From Dokdonella fugitiva (GTDB taxonomy: Bacteria > Pseudomonadota > Gammaproteobacteria > Xanthomonadales > Rhodanobacteraceae), in assembly GCF_014138265.1 (NCBI RefSeq), contig NZ_JACGXL010000008.1, positions 240,271 to 304,270 of the forward strand: a stretch of 64,000 nt of DNA, read 5' to 3'. Position 1 is the stretch's first letter. Each line of letters begins with the position of its first letter. The notes beneath the pieces were generated by a model that was given only the letters and a program-made list of their open reading frames with translations, was not told the DNA's origin and made no database searches. A program made the translations under genes and the position numbers. Shown piece by piece: positions 40,622 to 50,072 of the stretch.

Positions 40622-40717
40622 CGGCGCCGACTCTCTTCGCGGGACGAGAGTCGAGTCTACGCCGTCCGGCGCGCGGCGGGAGCGGTTGCAGGTATGACTG
40701 CGGCTCCGGTCGTGCGA

Positions 40718-40818
40718 AGAGCATCGCGGCTTGCGCCGCTCCCACAAAGGCCCGCGTTCGAATGCACGCCGCTGGCGCCACGCTTCCCTGCGGGAGCGGC
40801 GCAAGCCGCGATGCTCTT
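40718..40818. repeat. REP palindrome pair (family 2)
   Basis: AGAGCATCGCGGCTTGCGCC (from 40718) and its complement (40789-40818) form an inverted pair around a 42-bp loop, in the gap between two minus-strand genes. Confidence 0.8.
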
Positions 40819-40858
40819 CCCGCTACCGCGAACGCGCATCGCGCGTTCGCGGCGCCGC

Positions 40859-43450
40859 TCAGCCGACCGCGTCACCCGAACGATGCGCGACCCACGCGCC
40901 GACGAGCGCCGAGGCATACGGGATCGCCTGTGCGGCGAGGATCGCGATCCACAGGCGGCCCTCGACGTAGTTGATGCCCGAGGAATTGATCATGCCGACC
41001 ACGCAGGCGACGAGCGCGAGGAACAGCAGCATCTCCTCGCTGACCGCGGTGAACGGATTGGGTTTCTTGCCGATGCGGCGGCTCTTCGCGGTGCGGATGA
41101 ATTCGCCCTTCTTGCGCCACAGCCCTTCGAAGATGCCGCGCGCGATCGCGTGCGACAGGCTCATGCTGGCGACCGACGCGGCGATCGTGTCCTTCCACGA
41201 GCACGGCACGCGCACGCGGTAGAGGATGATGCCGAACGCAGCCTTGAACACGAAGAAGCCGATCAGCGGCACGAGGAACAGGTACATCGGCAGCGTGAAC
41301 CAGCGTGGCGCGAGCACCATGCCGAGCGTCCACAGCATCGCCATCAGGGTGAACACGAGGTGCAACGCGTCGCCGAACCAGGAGAACCAGCCGGTGAGGA
41401 AATGGAAGCGCTGGCCGCGCGAGAGCGTCGACGCCTTCGAGGTCATCCAGTCCCAGCGCGCCTTCATGATCTGCATCGCGCCGAACGCCCAGCGGTAGCG
41501 CTGCGACTTGTACGCCTTGAAGTCGGCCGGCGTGAGGCCCTTGCCCATGAGCTCGTCGACGTAGACGAGTTCGTAGCCGGCCTTCATGAGGCGCAGGCCG
41601 AGCTCGGCGTCCTCGCAGATCGTCCATTCCGACCATGCGCCGGTGTTCGCCAGCACGTCCTTGCGCACCATCGTCATCGTGCCGTGCTGGATGATCGCGT
41701 TGCGCTCGTTGCGGTGGTGCATGCCGATGCGGAAGAAGCCGTCGTATTCCCAGTTCGTCATGCGGCGGAACGGGTTGTGCTCCCATTCGCGGTGCGCCTG
41801 CGGGCACTGCACGACGGCGACCTTGGGGTCGGCGAAGTAACCGGTCAGCGCGCGCAGCCAGTCGCTGCGCACCTCGTAGTCGGCGTCGACGACCGCGACG
41901 ACGTCCGCGCGCGGATCGGTGACTTCGAGCCCGTAGTTGAGCGCGCCGGCCTTGAAGCCGGGCCACGGTTCGAGGTGGTAGAAGCGGAACTTCGCGCCGA
42001 GCTTCGCGCAATGCGCCTCGACCGGCTTCCACACTTCCGGGTTCTTCGTGTTGTTGTCGAGGACGATGACCTCGTAGTTCTCGTAGTCGAGCGCCGCGAG
42101 CGAGTCGAGCGTGAGGATCACCATCTCGGGCGGCTCGTTGTAGCAGGCGAGATGGATCGAGACGAACGGTTGCGGATCGCCCGGCTGCGGCTTCAACGGC
42201 AGGAACTCGCGCAGCCAGCGCGGCCGCCACAGCACTTCGGTGAATTCGAAGCCGTTGATGAGCAGGATCAGGATGATCGCCAGCTGCGCCGGGAACAGCA
42301 GCAACAGCATCGCCCAGTCGAACGGGTCGAGGTAGAAGTCGTACGGCAGCGTCGCCATCCAGACGAGGATCGACGCGCTGAGCTGGATCAGCGCGAGGAA
42401 GAACGCGAGGCCCATGGCGCGGAAGCGGATGAAATGGCGCGCGAACCAGAACATCGGCAGCAGCGCGATCAGCGAGGCGACCCCGGCCTTCCACGGCCAG
42501 ATCGGGTCCTCGATCACCGTTCCCGTGAACGAGAACTTCGGCTGGCGGCTCGCGTTGAACACGCCCCAGTAGGCTTCGACGCGGCCGCCGATGCCTTCCT
42601 TCCACGGCTGGTCGATCGCTTCCATCACGTAGTAGTCGATCTTCTCGCGCGCAGCGACGTTGAACCAGTCGCGCAGGAAGTGCGCCTCGTCGGCGAGCGA
42701 CGGCTGCGCGTACTCGCGGCGGTTGCCGTTCGACGGCCAGCCGATCTCGCCGATCACGATCGGCTTGCCGGGGAACAGCTTCTGCAGTTCGTGGTACTGG
42801 CCGAGCGTGAACGCGATCGAATCCTTGCGCGGCTTCTTTTCCCAATACGGCAGGATATGCACGGTGATGAAATCGACGTGCTGCGCGAGTTCGGGGTGGC
42901 GCTGCCAGGTGTCGAGCGGCTCGGCCGTCGACACCGGCACTTTCAGCTGCGCGCGCGCGCGGTCGAGGTAGCCGATCAGGGACTTCACGCTGGTGTCGCC
43001 GCGCAGGATCACCTCGTTGCCGACCATCACGCGGTCGATGTTGTCGTTCTTGCGCACGACGGCGATCAGCGCGGCGAGCTCGCGTTCGTTGCGCTCGGCG
43101 CGACCTTCGATCCACGCGCCCGCCATCACGCGAAGCCCATAGAACTTGGCGATGCGCGGGATCTGCGGATTCTCCGCGGTGGAATAGGTGCGGATGCGCT
43201 TGGTGTATTGCGACAGCATGCGCAGGTCGCTGTCGAGTTCCGCATCGCTCGGGAAGACCAGCTTGGTCGGGTCCTGGTAGCGCTGCGACGGGTTGTAGGC
43301 GAAGCCGGCGACGTCGCCGTGCCAGTCGGCGATGTGCACCGGCCGGTTCAGGTAGCCCCACAGCCCGATGTTGAGCGCCGCGACGACGAGGGTCAGGGCG
43401 AGCGCGCGCCAGAACGACTTGCGCACGACGGGAGGCGGGGTGGCGTTCAA
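40859..43450 (-). CDS. GH17-GT2 fusion, NdvB-like beta-glucan synthase
   Basis: An 863-residue membrane enzyme. An N-terminal TM (about 13-33) leads to a periplasmic GH17 domain with acid/base E146 (VGNEVILRGD) and nucleophile E235 (VIGEIGWPSNG). TM helices at about 318-400 lead to a cytoplasmic GT2 domain with D522/D524 (VDADYE), D614 (CEDAELGL) and QRYRW (650-654), then four more helices. This arrangement is that of pseudomonad NdvB-like beta-1,3-glucan synthases, in which GH17 acts as a transglycosylase. The product here is inferred to be a periplasmic beta-glucan. Confidence 0.87.
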   Translation of the reverse strand: MNATPPPVVRKSFWRALALTLVVAALNIGLWGYLNRPVHIADWHGDVAGFAYNPSQRYQDPTKLVFPSDAELDSDLRMLSQYTKRIRTYSTAENPQIPRIAKFYGLRVMAGAWIEGRAERNERELAALIAVVRKNDNIDRVMVGNEVILRGDTSVKSLIGYLDRARAQLKVPVSTAEPLDTWQRHPELAQHVDFITVHILPYWEKKPRKDSIAFTLGQYHELQKLFPGKPIVIGEIGWPSNGNRREYAQPSLADEAHFLRDWFNVAAREKIDYYVMEAIDQPWKEGIGGRVEAYWGVFNASRQPKFSFTGTVIEDPIWPWKAGVASLIALLPMFWFARHFIRFRAMGLAFFLALIQLSASILVWMATLPYDFYLDPFDWAMLLLLFPAQLAIILILLINGFEFTEVLWRPRWLREFLPLKPQPGDPQPFVSIHLACYNEPPEMVILTLDSLAALDYENYEVIVLDNNTKNPEVWKPVEAHCAKLGAKFRFYHLEPWPGFKAGALNYGLEVTDPRADVVAVVDADYEVRSDWLRALTGYFADPKVAVVQCPQAHREWEHNPFRRMTNWEYDGFFRIGMHHRNERNAIIQHGTMTMVRKDVLANTGAWSEWTICEDAELGLRLMKAGYELVYVDELMGKGLTPADFKAYKSQRYRWAFGAMQIMKARWDWMTSKASTLSRGQRFHFLTGWFSWFGDALHLVFTLMAMLWTLGMVLAPRWFTLPMYLFLVPLIGFFVFKAAFGIILYRVRVPCSWKDTIAASVASMSLSHAIARGIFEGLWRKKGEFIRTAKSRRIGKKPNPFTAVSEEMLLFLALVACVVGMINSSGINYVEGRLWIAILAAQAIPYASALVGAWVAHRSGDAVG

Positions 43451-43773
43451 AGAGGGTCTCGACTAGGGCGAAAACGGGCGCAAAACGCGTTGCAGCATAG
43501 CGGAACGCCGCGCGGCGCCTCAATGTCCGGAGCAGGTGGGAGGGTGGCCTTCGGGGCCGATTTCCGGGGTGGGCATCGGCGCCGGTCCGTCGCCGTTGCG
43601 GAAGGGTTGGGCGAGGGCACCTTTCGTGGTGTGCCGCAGGTCGACCTGCCCGGGGGCCGCTCGGCGAGGTGCGGCGGCATTCGCCGCGCCTTGCCGTGTC
43701 GCTCATTTTCGTGGAGGCGGCATCAGCGGCGATGCACGTGCGCGGCGGCCCTTTGCGAAAAGCGGACGGACCC
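43451..43773. other. gene-free gap with possible promoter
   Basis: A 323-bp gap between two minus-strand genes. On the minus strand, TATGCT (43494-43499) is a possible -10 for the glucan synthase gene. No other feature is recognised. Confidence 0.35.
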
Positions 43774-44475
43774 TCACGCCTTCGGTGGCTTGCGCCGCAG
43801 CTGCGCCAGCACGATCGGTGCGAGCGCGAGCACCGCCATGCCGAGCAGCGGCAGCAGCACGCTGCGATGGGCGAACAGGCTCAGCGAAACGGCGCCTTCG
43901 CGCGCGATCGTTTCGGTGAGGCCGGCGCCGAGCGCGGTTTCGAACGCGATCATCACGCTGCCGCCGGTCGCCGTCGCGAGCAGGAACAGCCAGAGCGGGC
44001 AGCCGAGCCCGGCGAGCGCGATCGTCACGCCACCGAACGGGAAGAACGGCACGAGCCGCATGAACATCGCGTAGCTGACCGGATAGGCGCGATAGCCGCT
44101 GCGCACGCGCTCGACCCACGCCGGCGCGGTGCCGTTGCCGGAGGCGAACGCGGAGCGGCTCGCGAAGAACAGGATCAGCGCACCGAGCGTCGTGCCGAGC
44201 GCGGACAGCAGGGTGCCCTCGACGATGCCGAACAGCATGCCGCCGGCGAGCACGATGACGACTGCGCCGGGGATGCCGGTGGCGATCGCGAGCATCATGA
44301 GGCCGACTTGGCTGAACGCGGCGAGCCACGGATGGGTCGTGATCGCCGTGCGCAACTCCGCCTCTTCCTGCGCGATCCGATGCGGATCGAAACGGTCGAG
44401 TGCGCCACCGAAGAACAGCGCGACGCCGATCGCGATCAGCACGAGCAGCGGCAGGAGGGCGCGCAGGCGTTTCAT
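43774..44475 (-). CDS. TVP38/TMEM64-type (DedA-like) membrane protein
   Basis: A 233-residue protein with about six hydrophobic segments. It shows the VTT/SNARE-associated domain signature: GIPGAVVIVLAGGMLFG near 70, then FMRLVPFFPFGGVTIALAG near 138. These are proposed lipid or envelope transport proteins. The ATG at 44475 begins with a membrane helix. Specific role unknown. Confidence 0.88.
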   Translation of the reverse strand: MKRLRALLPLLVLIAIGVALFFGGALDRFDPHRIAQEEAELRTAITTHPWLAAFSQVGLMMLAIATGIPGAVVIVLAGGMLFGIVEGTLLSALGTTLGALILFFASRSAFASGNGTAPAWVERVRSGYRAYPVSYAMFMRLVPFFPFGGVTIALAGLGCPLWLFLLATATGGSVMIAFETALGAGLTETIAREGAVSLSLFAHRSVLLPLLGMAVLALAPIVLAQLRRKPPKA

Positions 44476-44569
44476 CGTCGTCCGTGAATGAAACCGCTGA
44501 AACGCAGCGGCGGCGTGGCAACGGCAAGGATAGCGGCAGGGCCGCGCGACCGGTACCCGGTGCGACGTC

Positions 44570-45643
44570 TCATCCCGGTACGCGCGCGTAGACGGTGACT
44601 TCCTCGCGGTCGTGGTAGAGCTGCTTCGCACGCAGTTCGACGCGCCGGCCCTTCGCCGCGAGCGCGTCGGCGACGAGGTCCAGGCACAGGCGCACTTCGT
44701 CGTGGCGCTTCTTCATCGGCAGCTTGAGGTTGAAGATCGCGTGGCGGCACAGGCCTTCGGCGAGCCATTGCGCCATCAGCCCGGCGACCCGGCGCGGTTG
44801 CTCGACCATGTCGCAGACGAGCCAGTCGACCGCACGCGGCGGGCGGTAGCGGAAGCCGTCCGCGCGCAGGTGGTCGACGAGGCCGGAAGCGAGCAGGGCC
44901 GCGTCCATCGGTCCGTTGTCGACCGCGGTCACGTGCAGCGAGCGTGCGACGAGCTGCCAGGTCCAGCCGCCCGGCGACGCGCCGAGGTCGACCGCGCGCA
45001 TGCCCGGCTTGAGCCAGCGTTCGCGCTCACCCTCGTCGAGCAGCACGAGCAGCGCCTCCTCGAGCTTGAGGGTCGAGCGGCTCGGCGCGCTGCGCGGGAA
45101 TTTCAGGCGCGGGATGCCGCCCGGCCACGGTGCCGTCGTCGCGCGGTCGGCGACGGCGACGTAGGCGGCGTCGGTCGCGGTCATGCACAGGTGCAGGCGC
45201 CAACGCGAGTCGCGGTCGATGAGCTTGCGCTGCTTGAGCGCGGCGACCAGCGCCGCCTCCAGCCCGCGGCAGAGCGGCGCGAGTTCGCGCGCGGCGTCGC
45301 TGTCGGGGGACTCGACCCAGGCGTCGCACCAGCGGCGCCGACCGTGGAGCGGGTCCTGTGCTTCGACGATCGGCAGCAGCACCGCGAGGCGGTCCTTCGG
45401 CGGCAGGTCGCGGGCGTCGCCGAGCACCGCGAGCAGCTGGCGCGCGAACACGAGTTCGCGCCAGCGGCCGGCCAGCGCTGGCGCGTCGTCGCTGACGAAT
45501 TCGACGTAGCCGCTGCCGCGCGCGGCGCGCGCATAGCCGGCGCCGGACAGGCGCGCGTCGAGCGCCGCGAGTTCCTGCGCGCATTCCCCCTCGAAGCCGG
45601 GACGGCAGTAGGCGAGCAGGCGGCGGAGGGCAGGTGCGGACAT
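44570..45643 (-). CDS. rlmM: 23S rRNA 2'-O-ribose C2498 methyltransferase
   Basis: A 357-residue RlmM. It has an N-terminal THUMP-like domain (1-165) followed by a Rossmann methyltransferase with SAM loop VDLGASPGGWTW near 222, VDWLVCDMVEQP near 278 and catalytic-lysine segment FNLKLPMKKR near 310. Length matches the family (about 355-360). The ATG at 45643 starts at SAPALRRLLAYCRPGFEGE, the usual RlmM start. Confidence 0.93.
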   Translation of the reverse strand: MSAPALRRLLAYCRPGFEGECAQELAALDARLSGAGYARAARGSGYVEFVSDDAPALAGRWRELVFARQLLAVLGDARDLPPKDRLAVLLPIVEAQDPLHGRRRWCDAWVESPDSDAARELAPLCRGLEAALVAALKQRKLIDRDSRWRLHLCMTATDAAYVAVADRATTAPWPGGIPRLKFPRSAPSRSTLKLEEALLVLLDEGERERWLKPGMRAVDLGASPGGWTWQLVARSLHVTAVDNGPMDAALLASGLVDHLRADGFRYRPPRAVDWLVCDMVEQPRRVAGLMAQWLAEGLCRHAIFNLKLPMKKRHDEVRLCLDLVADALAAKGRRVELRAKQLYHDREEVTVYARVPG

Positions 45644-45789
45644 GGGCGCGACGGCGGGGCGGGTGCGCATGATGCCGGGGTCACGCCGTGCTGGCGAGTG
45701 TGACCGCGTGAGGGGAATGTCCGCGCCGGTCCGTATAGCGTTTGGCCGCCGGAGCTCCCCGGCCGCGGCCCAGGCCGCAGGAGGACCGC

Positions 45790-47568
45790 ATGAGGGAAGA
45801 ACCGATGAAGAACGTATCCCGCCTTCGGCCCGCGCTGGCGGCGGCGCTCGTGGCCGTCGCCGCGCCGATCGCGGTCGCGCACGCGGCCGGGTCTGCCACG
45901 ACGGCGACCGCGGTCAGCGTCGACACCGGTGCCGACGTGCGCCCGGTCAACCCGCTCATCTTCGGCATCGCCTACGGCGACGGCGCGCGCAACGCGACGA
46001 TCGGCTATCCGCTGCGGCGCTGGGGCGGCAATTCGGCGACGCGCTACAACTGGAAGGTCGACGTGCACAGCACCGCGTCCGACTGGTATTTCGAGAACAT
46101 CCCCGGCGCGTCCGACCGCAGCCACGTGCCGCCGCAGGGCAACGACGCCGACGCGTTCATCACCGAGGCGCGCAGCTACGGCGCCGACGTGCTCATCACG
46201 ATCCCGACGATCGGCTGGACGCCGCGCGCGGACAGCCCGCTGCAGCATCCGTACTTCGCCGGCTTCTCGGTCGCGAAGTACGGCGTGCAGGAGCCGCCGA
46301 ACCCGTGGACCGCGGCGACCGACCCGTGGGACAGCGACGCCGGCAGCGGCGAATGCCTGCCTGCGCACAACCCGTCGCCGAACTGCGTCGCGTACGGCAA
46401 CCAGGGCGGCCACCACCTCGTCAACAACGATCCGCACGACACCTCGAGCGAAGTCGCGCCCGCGTTCTGGAAGGAATGGATCGCCCACCTGCAGGCGACG
46501 TTCGGCAACGCCGCCGGCGGCGGCGTGCGCTACTACTCGCTCGACAACGAAGTGATGCTGTGGAACTCCACCCATCGCGACGTGCATCCGGCGCCGACGA
46601 CCTACGACGAGACGTGGGCCAAGGCGTTCGCCTACGGCGGCGCGATCAAGCAGCAGGATCCGGCGGCGAAGGTGAACGGCCCGGTGACCTGGGGCTACTG
46701 CGACCTGTTCGGTTCCGCCGCGGACAATTGCGCCGAGGGCGACGACCGCGCCGCGCACGGCGGCCTGCCCTTCGTCGCGTGGTACCTGCAGCAGGTGTGC
46801 ACGCATCCGCTCGCGGGCGGTGCGCACGCGGTCGACTACCTGGACCTGCACTACTACCCGCAAGGCAACGTCGCGCTCAACGACGACGATTCGCCCACGA
46901 CGGCGGCGCGCCGCCTGCGCTCGCTGAAGGAGCTGTACGACCCCGACTGGGTGTCCGAATCGTGGATCGCCGACCTCGGCGACAACGACGTCAACCACTA
47001 CAGCAAGCCGAACCTGATCCCGCGCGTGCGCGGCTGGATCGACCAGTACTGCCCCGGCACGAAGCTCGCGATCACCGAATACAACTGGGGCAACGACGGC
47101 ACCACGAGCGGCGCGGTCGCGCAGGCGGAGCTGTTCGGCATCTTCGCGCGCGAAGGCGTCGACATGGCCACGCGCTGGGTCGCGCCGGATGCGGACACCG
47201 TCGCGGAGCGCGCGTTCACGCTGTTCCTGAACTACGACGGCGCCGGTGCGAAGGTGCAGGGCAGCAGCGTGCGCGCGCAGAGCGCGAACGTCGACCAGAT
47301 CGGTGCCTACGCGTTCAACGCCGGCGCGCGCACGATGGTGCTGCTCACCAACAAGACGACCACGGCGCAGGACGTGAACCTCGCGTTCGCGAGCGCACCG
47401 GGCACGAGCTGGAAGCTGTACGGCTTCGACGCGACGCACGCGGTGCACCCGCTCGCGACCGGCACGGTCTCGGGCACCAGCGTGTCGGTGACGGGATTGC
47501 CCGCGATGTCGGCGAACCTGCTCGTCGTGACCGGTGCGGATTCGATCTTCCGCAACGGCTTCGATTGA
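45790..47568 (+). CDS. secreted GH44-family glycoside hydrolase with SIFRNGFD tail
   Basis: A 592-residue exported enzyme. It has a signal peptide (to about residue 32) and a GH44 catalytic domain: GGNSATRYNW near 79, acid/base E254 (LDNEVMLWNS) and nucleophile E430 (AITEYNWG). It ends in a C-terminal beta domain and SIFRNGFD. GH44 enzymes are endoglucanases/xyloglucanases. The ATG at 45790 is preferred to the one at 45805 because AGGAGG is spaced correctly. No other polysaccharide-degradation genes adjoin it. Confidence 0.88.
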   Translation: MREEPMKNVSRLRPALAAALVAVAAPIAVAHAAGSATTATAVSVDTGADVRPVNPLIFGIAYGDGARNATIGYPLRRWGGNSATRYNWKVDVHSTASDWYFENIPGASDRSHVPPQGNDADAFITEARSYGADVLITIPTIGWTPRADSPLQHPYFAGFSVAKYGVQEPPNPWTAATDPWDSDAGSGECLPAHNPSPNCVAYGNQGGHHLVNNDPHDTSSEVAPAFWKEWIAHLQATFGNAAGGGVRYYSLDNEVMLWNSTHRDVHPAPTTYDETWAKAFAYGGAIKQQDPAAKVNGPVTWGYCDLFGSAADNCAEGDDRAAHGGLPFVAWYLQQVCTHPLAGGAHAVDYLDLHYYPQGNVALNDDDSPTTAARRLRSLKELYDPDWVSESWIADLGDNDVNHYSKPNLIPRVRGWIDQYCPGTKLAITEYNWGNDGTTSGAVAQAELFGIFAREGVDMATRWVAPDADTVAERAFTLFLNYDGAGAKVQGSSVRAQSANVDQIGAYAFNAGARTMVLLTNKTTTAQDVNLAFASAPGTSWKLYGFDATHAVHPLATGTVSGTSVSVTGLPAMSANLLVVTGADSIFRNGFD

Positions 47569-47587
47569 CGCCGGCAAGGCGACGTCC

Positions 47588-47663
47588 CTGTGGGAGCGGC
47601 GGAAGCCGCGATGCTCTGTGCTCCGGGCCGACAAGAGCATCGCGGCTTCCGCCGCTCCCACGG
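47588..47663. repeat. REP palindrome pair (family 2)
   Basis: CTGTGGGAGCGGCGGAAGCC at 47588 and its complement ending GCTCCCACGGG. It begins 20 bp after the GH44 stop and may act as a transcript 3' end. This and the next two entries fill the 380-bp gap 47569-47948. Confidence 0.85.
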
Positions 47664-47742
47664 GGGTTTCGGCGTACGCCGACAGGTCGACGACGATTCG
47701 ATCTGCCGCGACGACTTCGATGAGGGCGCAACGGAAAAGCTT

Positions 47743-47818
47743 GAAACACGAAGCACACCGAGCACACGACGAAGGCAATCGAGCAAAGAGTCCCTGTGCT
47801 CGGTGCGCTTCGTGTTTC
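47743..47818. repeat. large hairpin of ACACGAAG-type units
   Basis: GAAACACGAAGCACACCGAG at 47743 pairs with its near complement at 47794-47818 (about 25 bp, one mismatch). Confidence 0.75.
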
Positions 47819-47905
47819 AAACCTTTTTGTTCTTCGACGCGCGGCGCACTCGATCGCGGGCAACGCATCGCGACTGAAGGTTCTCCCACATCGAGGAGCC
47901 TGCCG

Positions 47906-47936
47906 CGTGGGAGCGGCTTCAGCCGCGATGCTTCTC
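47906..47936. repeat. REP half-element (family 2)
   Basis: CGTGGGAGCGGCTTCAGCCG then CGATGCTTCTC, a single copy ending 12 bp before the deaminase stop. Confidence 0.65.
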
Positions 47937-47948
47937 AGGCCTCAGCCC

Positions 47949-48506
47949 TCAATAACTCTCGCCGCCCACGCGTGCATAGAGGTGGAACACCTCGCGCGCG
48001 TCGTCGCGCAGCACGTCGCGCACGACCTTGATGCCGCGGCGCTCGAGTTCGCCGACCCAGTCCGCCGGCAACGGCCCTTCGTCGAATTCGCTGAGCTCCA
48101 TCACGTCGCTCGCGCGCGCGCCGATGCGCAGTTCGTCGATGCCGGCCCAGAAGCTCGCGCCGTAGCACTGGCAGCACGGTTGCGCGCTCGTCGCGAGCAC
48201 GTAGCGCGCGCCGTCCTCGTTGAGGCGCGCGCGGCCGAGGCGCGCCTGCGCGGCCATGAACGCCATCATCTCCGCGTGCGCGATCGAACACGCCGCCGGC
48301 AGTACGCGGTTGACGCCGGCCGCGACGAGGCGACCGTCGCCGTCGAAGATCGCCGCGCCGAACGGTCCACCGCTGCGCTCCTCGACGTTGCGCCGCGCGA
48401 GCGCGATCGCGAAGCCGACCTGCGCGTCCGCATCGGCGAACACCTGCCCGGGCGTCGCCGCTGCGTCGAGCCAGGCGGGCAGGGCGAGCGAGATCGGTGC
48501 GGGCAT
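47949..48506 (-). CDS. nucleoside deaminase (CMP/dCMP deaminase family)
   Basis: A 185-residue zinc deaminase with HAE (H77, E79) and PCCQC (C111, C114) zinc and catalytic motifs. Its size and GGPFGAAIFDGDGRLVA segment fit guanine/nucleoside deaminases. Substrate not resolved. AGGA precedes ATG 48506. Divergent from the acyltransferase gene. Confidence 0.88.
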   Translation of the reverse strand: MPAPISLALPAWLDAAATPGQVFADADAQVGFAIALARRNVEERSGGPFGAAIFDGDGRLVAAGVNRVLPAACSIAHAEMMAFMAAQARLGRARLNEDGARYVLATSAQPCCQCYGASFWAGIDELRIGARASDVMELSEFDEGPLPADWVGELERRGIKVVRDVLRDDAREVFHLYARVGGESY

Positions 48507-48643
48507 CGTCGGGTTCCTGGCGGCGTTCGTGGCCGACAGCGTAGCCGCTCGGCCGCGCCGGCGTCACGGTGGGCGGCCACGCCGCCCGCTTGCGCGCACC
48601 GGGCGCAGCCCGCACCATCGCGCGATTCACCGCGGAGGCCGGC

Positions 48644-49807
48644 ATGCAGCATCGGGGATCGGACGCGACGCTCGCGCGCAACCCGGGCATCGACGCGGTG
48701 CGCGGACTGTCGATCCTGCTCGTCGTGCTGCACCACCTCGGCCTGCGCATGCCGCTCAAGGCGAGCGTGCTCGGCGGCTTCGTGCCTGCGCGCGTGCTCG
48801 CCGCGTTGAACTGGAACGGCTACGAAGCGGTGTTCGTCTTCTTCGTGATCTCCGGCTTCCTCATCGCGCGTCATTCGATCGCGCGTTGGGGCAGCCTCGC
48901 GCGCATCGACGTCGGCGCGTTCTACGTGCGCCGCGCCGCGCGCATCCTGCCGTGCCTCGTGCTCGTCGTGCTCGTGCTGTCGCTGCTGCACCTCGCCGGC
49001 GCCGCCGACTACGTGATCGCGCGCGAAGGACAGTCGCTGCCGCGCGCGATCGCCGCCGCGTTCGGCCTGCACCTCAACTGGTACGAGGGACGCACCGGCT
49101 ACCTGCCGGGCGGTTGGGACGTGCTCTGGTCGCTGTCGATCGAGGAGACGTTCTACCTCGCTTTTCCGCTGGTCTGCCTCGTCGTGCGCAGCGAGCGCCT
49201 GCTGTTCGTGCTGCTCGCCGCGTTCGCGCTGACCTTGCCGATCTCGCGCGCGGCTCTCGACGGCAACGAGATCTGGCAGGAAAAGGCGTACCTCCCCGGG
49301 ATGGCCGCGATCGCCTGCGGCGTCGTCGCGGCGCTGGTGTCGGCGCGCTGGAGCGCGCGCGCACCGTGGCTCGCGCGTCGCCTCGCGATGCTCGGCGCGG
49401 CGGGGCTCGCCAGCGTGCTGGTCGTCGAGGGCTGGTGGTGGTCGTGGCTCGGCAACGGCACGATGCTCGTGCTGGCCGGTTCGGTCGCGTGCATCGTCGT
49501 CGGCCTCGACGGCAGCGAGGGGACGCGTGGCGCGCGCGGTTTCGGCTGGCTGCGCTCGTGCGGTCGGCTCAGCTACGAGATCTACCTCGGCCACATGTTC
49601 GTCGTGTTCGCGATCGTCGCGCTGTACAAGGCGAGCGGTGCGAACGCGGCCTGGAGCTTCCTCTGGTACGTGCCGGGCGTCGCGCTGTCGTGGCTGCTCG
49701 GCGCTGCGGTCGCGCGCGCGTATTCGCTGCCGTGCGAGCGCTGGGTCAAGAGGCGCTTCACGCGCACGCCGCGCCGTCCCGCGCAGCCCGCACTCGCACT
49801 CGATTGA
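48644..49807 (+). CDS. acyltransferase-3 family membrane protein
   Basis: A 387-residue protein with about 10 helices. It shows the acyltransferase-3 motifs GIDAVRGLSILLVVLHH (R and paired H near residues 17-32) and FVFFVISGFLIARHS, and a middle YVRRAARILP. Members transfer acyl groups to cell-surface polysaccharides or lipids. The ATG at 48644 follows GGAGGCCGGC; a longer frame upstream lacks these features. Confidence 0.88.
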   Translation: MQHRGSDATLARNPGIDAVRGLSILLVVLHHLGLRMPLKASVLGGFVPARVLAALNWNGYEAVFVFFVISGFLIARHSIARWGSLARIDVGAFYVRRAARILPCLVLVVLVLSLLHLAGAADYVIAREGQSLPRAIAAAFGLHLNWYEGRTGYLPGGWDVLWSLSIEETFYLAFPLVCLVVRSERLLFVLLAAFALTLPISRAALDGNEIWQEKAYLPGMAAIACGVVAALVSARWSARAPWLARRLAMLGAAGLASVLVVEGWWWSWLGNGTMLVLAGSVACIVVGLDGSEGTRGARGFGWLRSCGRLSYEIYLGHMFVVFAIVALYKASGANAAWSFLWYVPGVALSWLLGAAVARAYSLPCERWVKRRFTRTPRRPAQPALALD

Positions 49808-49817
49808 ACGACGGGAT

Positions 49818-49952
49818 TCAGGCCGCGAGCGAGCGCCCGTCGCGCGGGCGATCGGCGTCGCCCGCGCGTGCGCCGGTTGCCGGCAGGATGTAACCCTGCA
49901 GCTGCAGCAGGCCGGTGTAGAGCTCGATGAGTTCGCGCATCAGGGCACGCAT
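49818..49952 (-). CDS. small helical protein, 44 residues
   Basis: A short frame beginning MRALMRELIELYTGLLQLQG, with a good AGGAG-type site (GAGGAGACGAAC before ATG 49952). Residues 1-22 form one amphipathic helix; the rest is polar. It ends 10 bp from the acyltransferase stop on the opposite strand. I do not recognise a family; a small membrane- or protein-binding peptide is possible. Confidence 0.45.
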   Translation of the reverse strand: MRALMRELIELYTGLLQLQGYILPATGARAGDADRPRDGRSLAA

Positions 49953-50072
49953 GTTCGTCTCCTCGCGTCGGCCGGGGATTCCCGGTGACGCCAAGGTAAC
50001 GAATCGAAGGCGCCGGTCCGGTGCCAGTTCGGGCGAGGGCACGGGAGCCGGTCGACCGCGTTCGCGTGCAGT

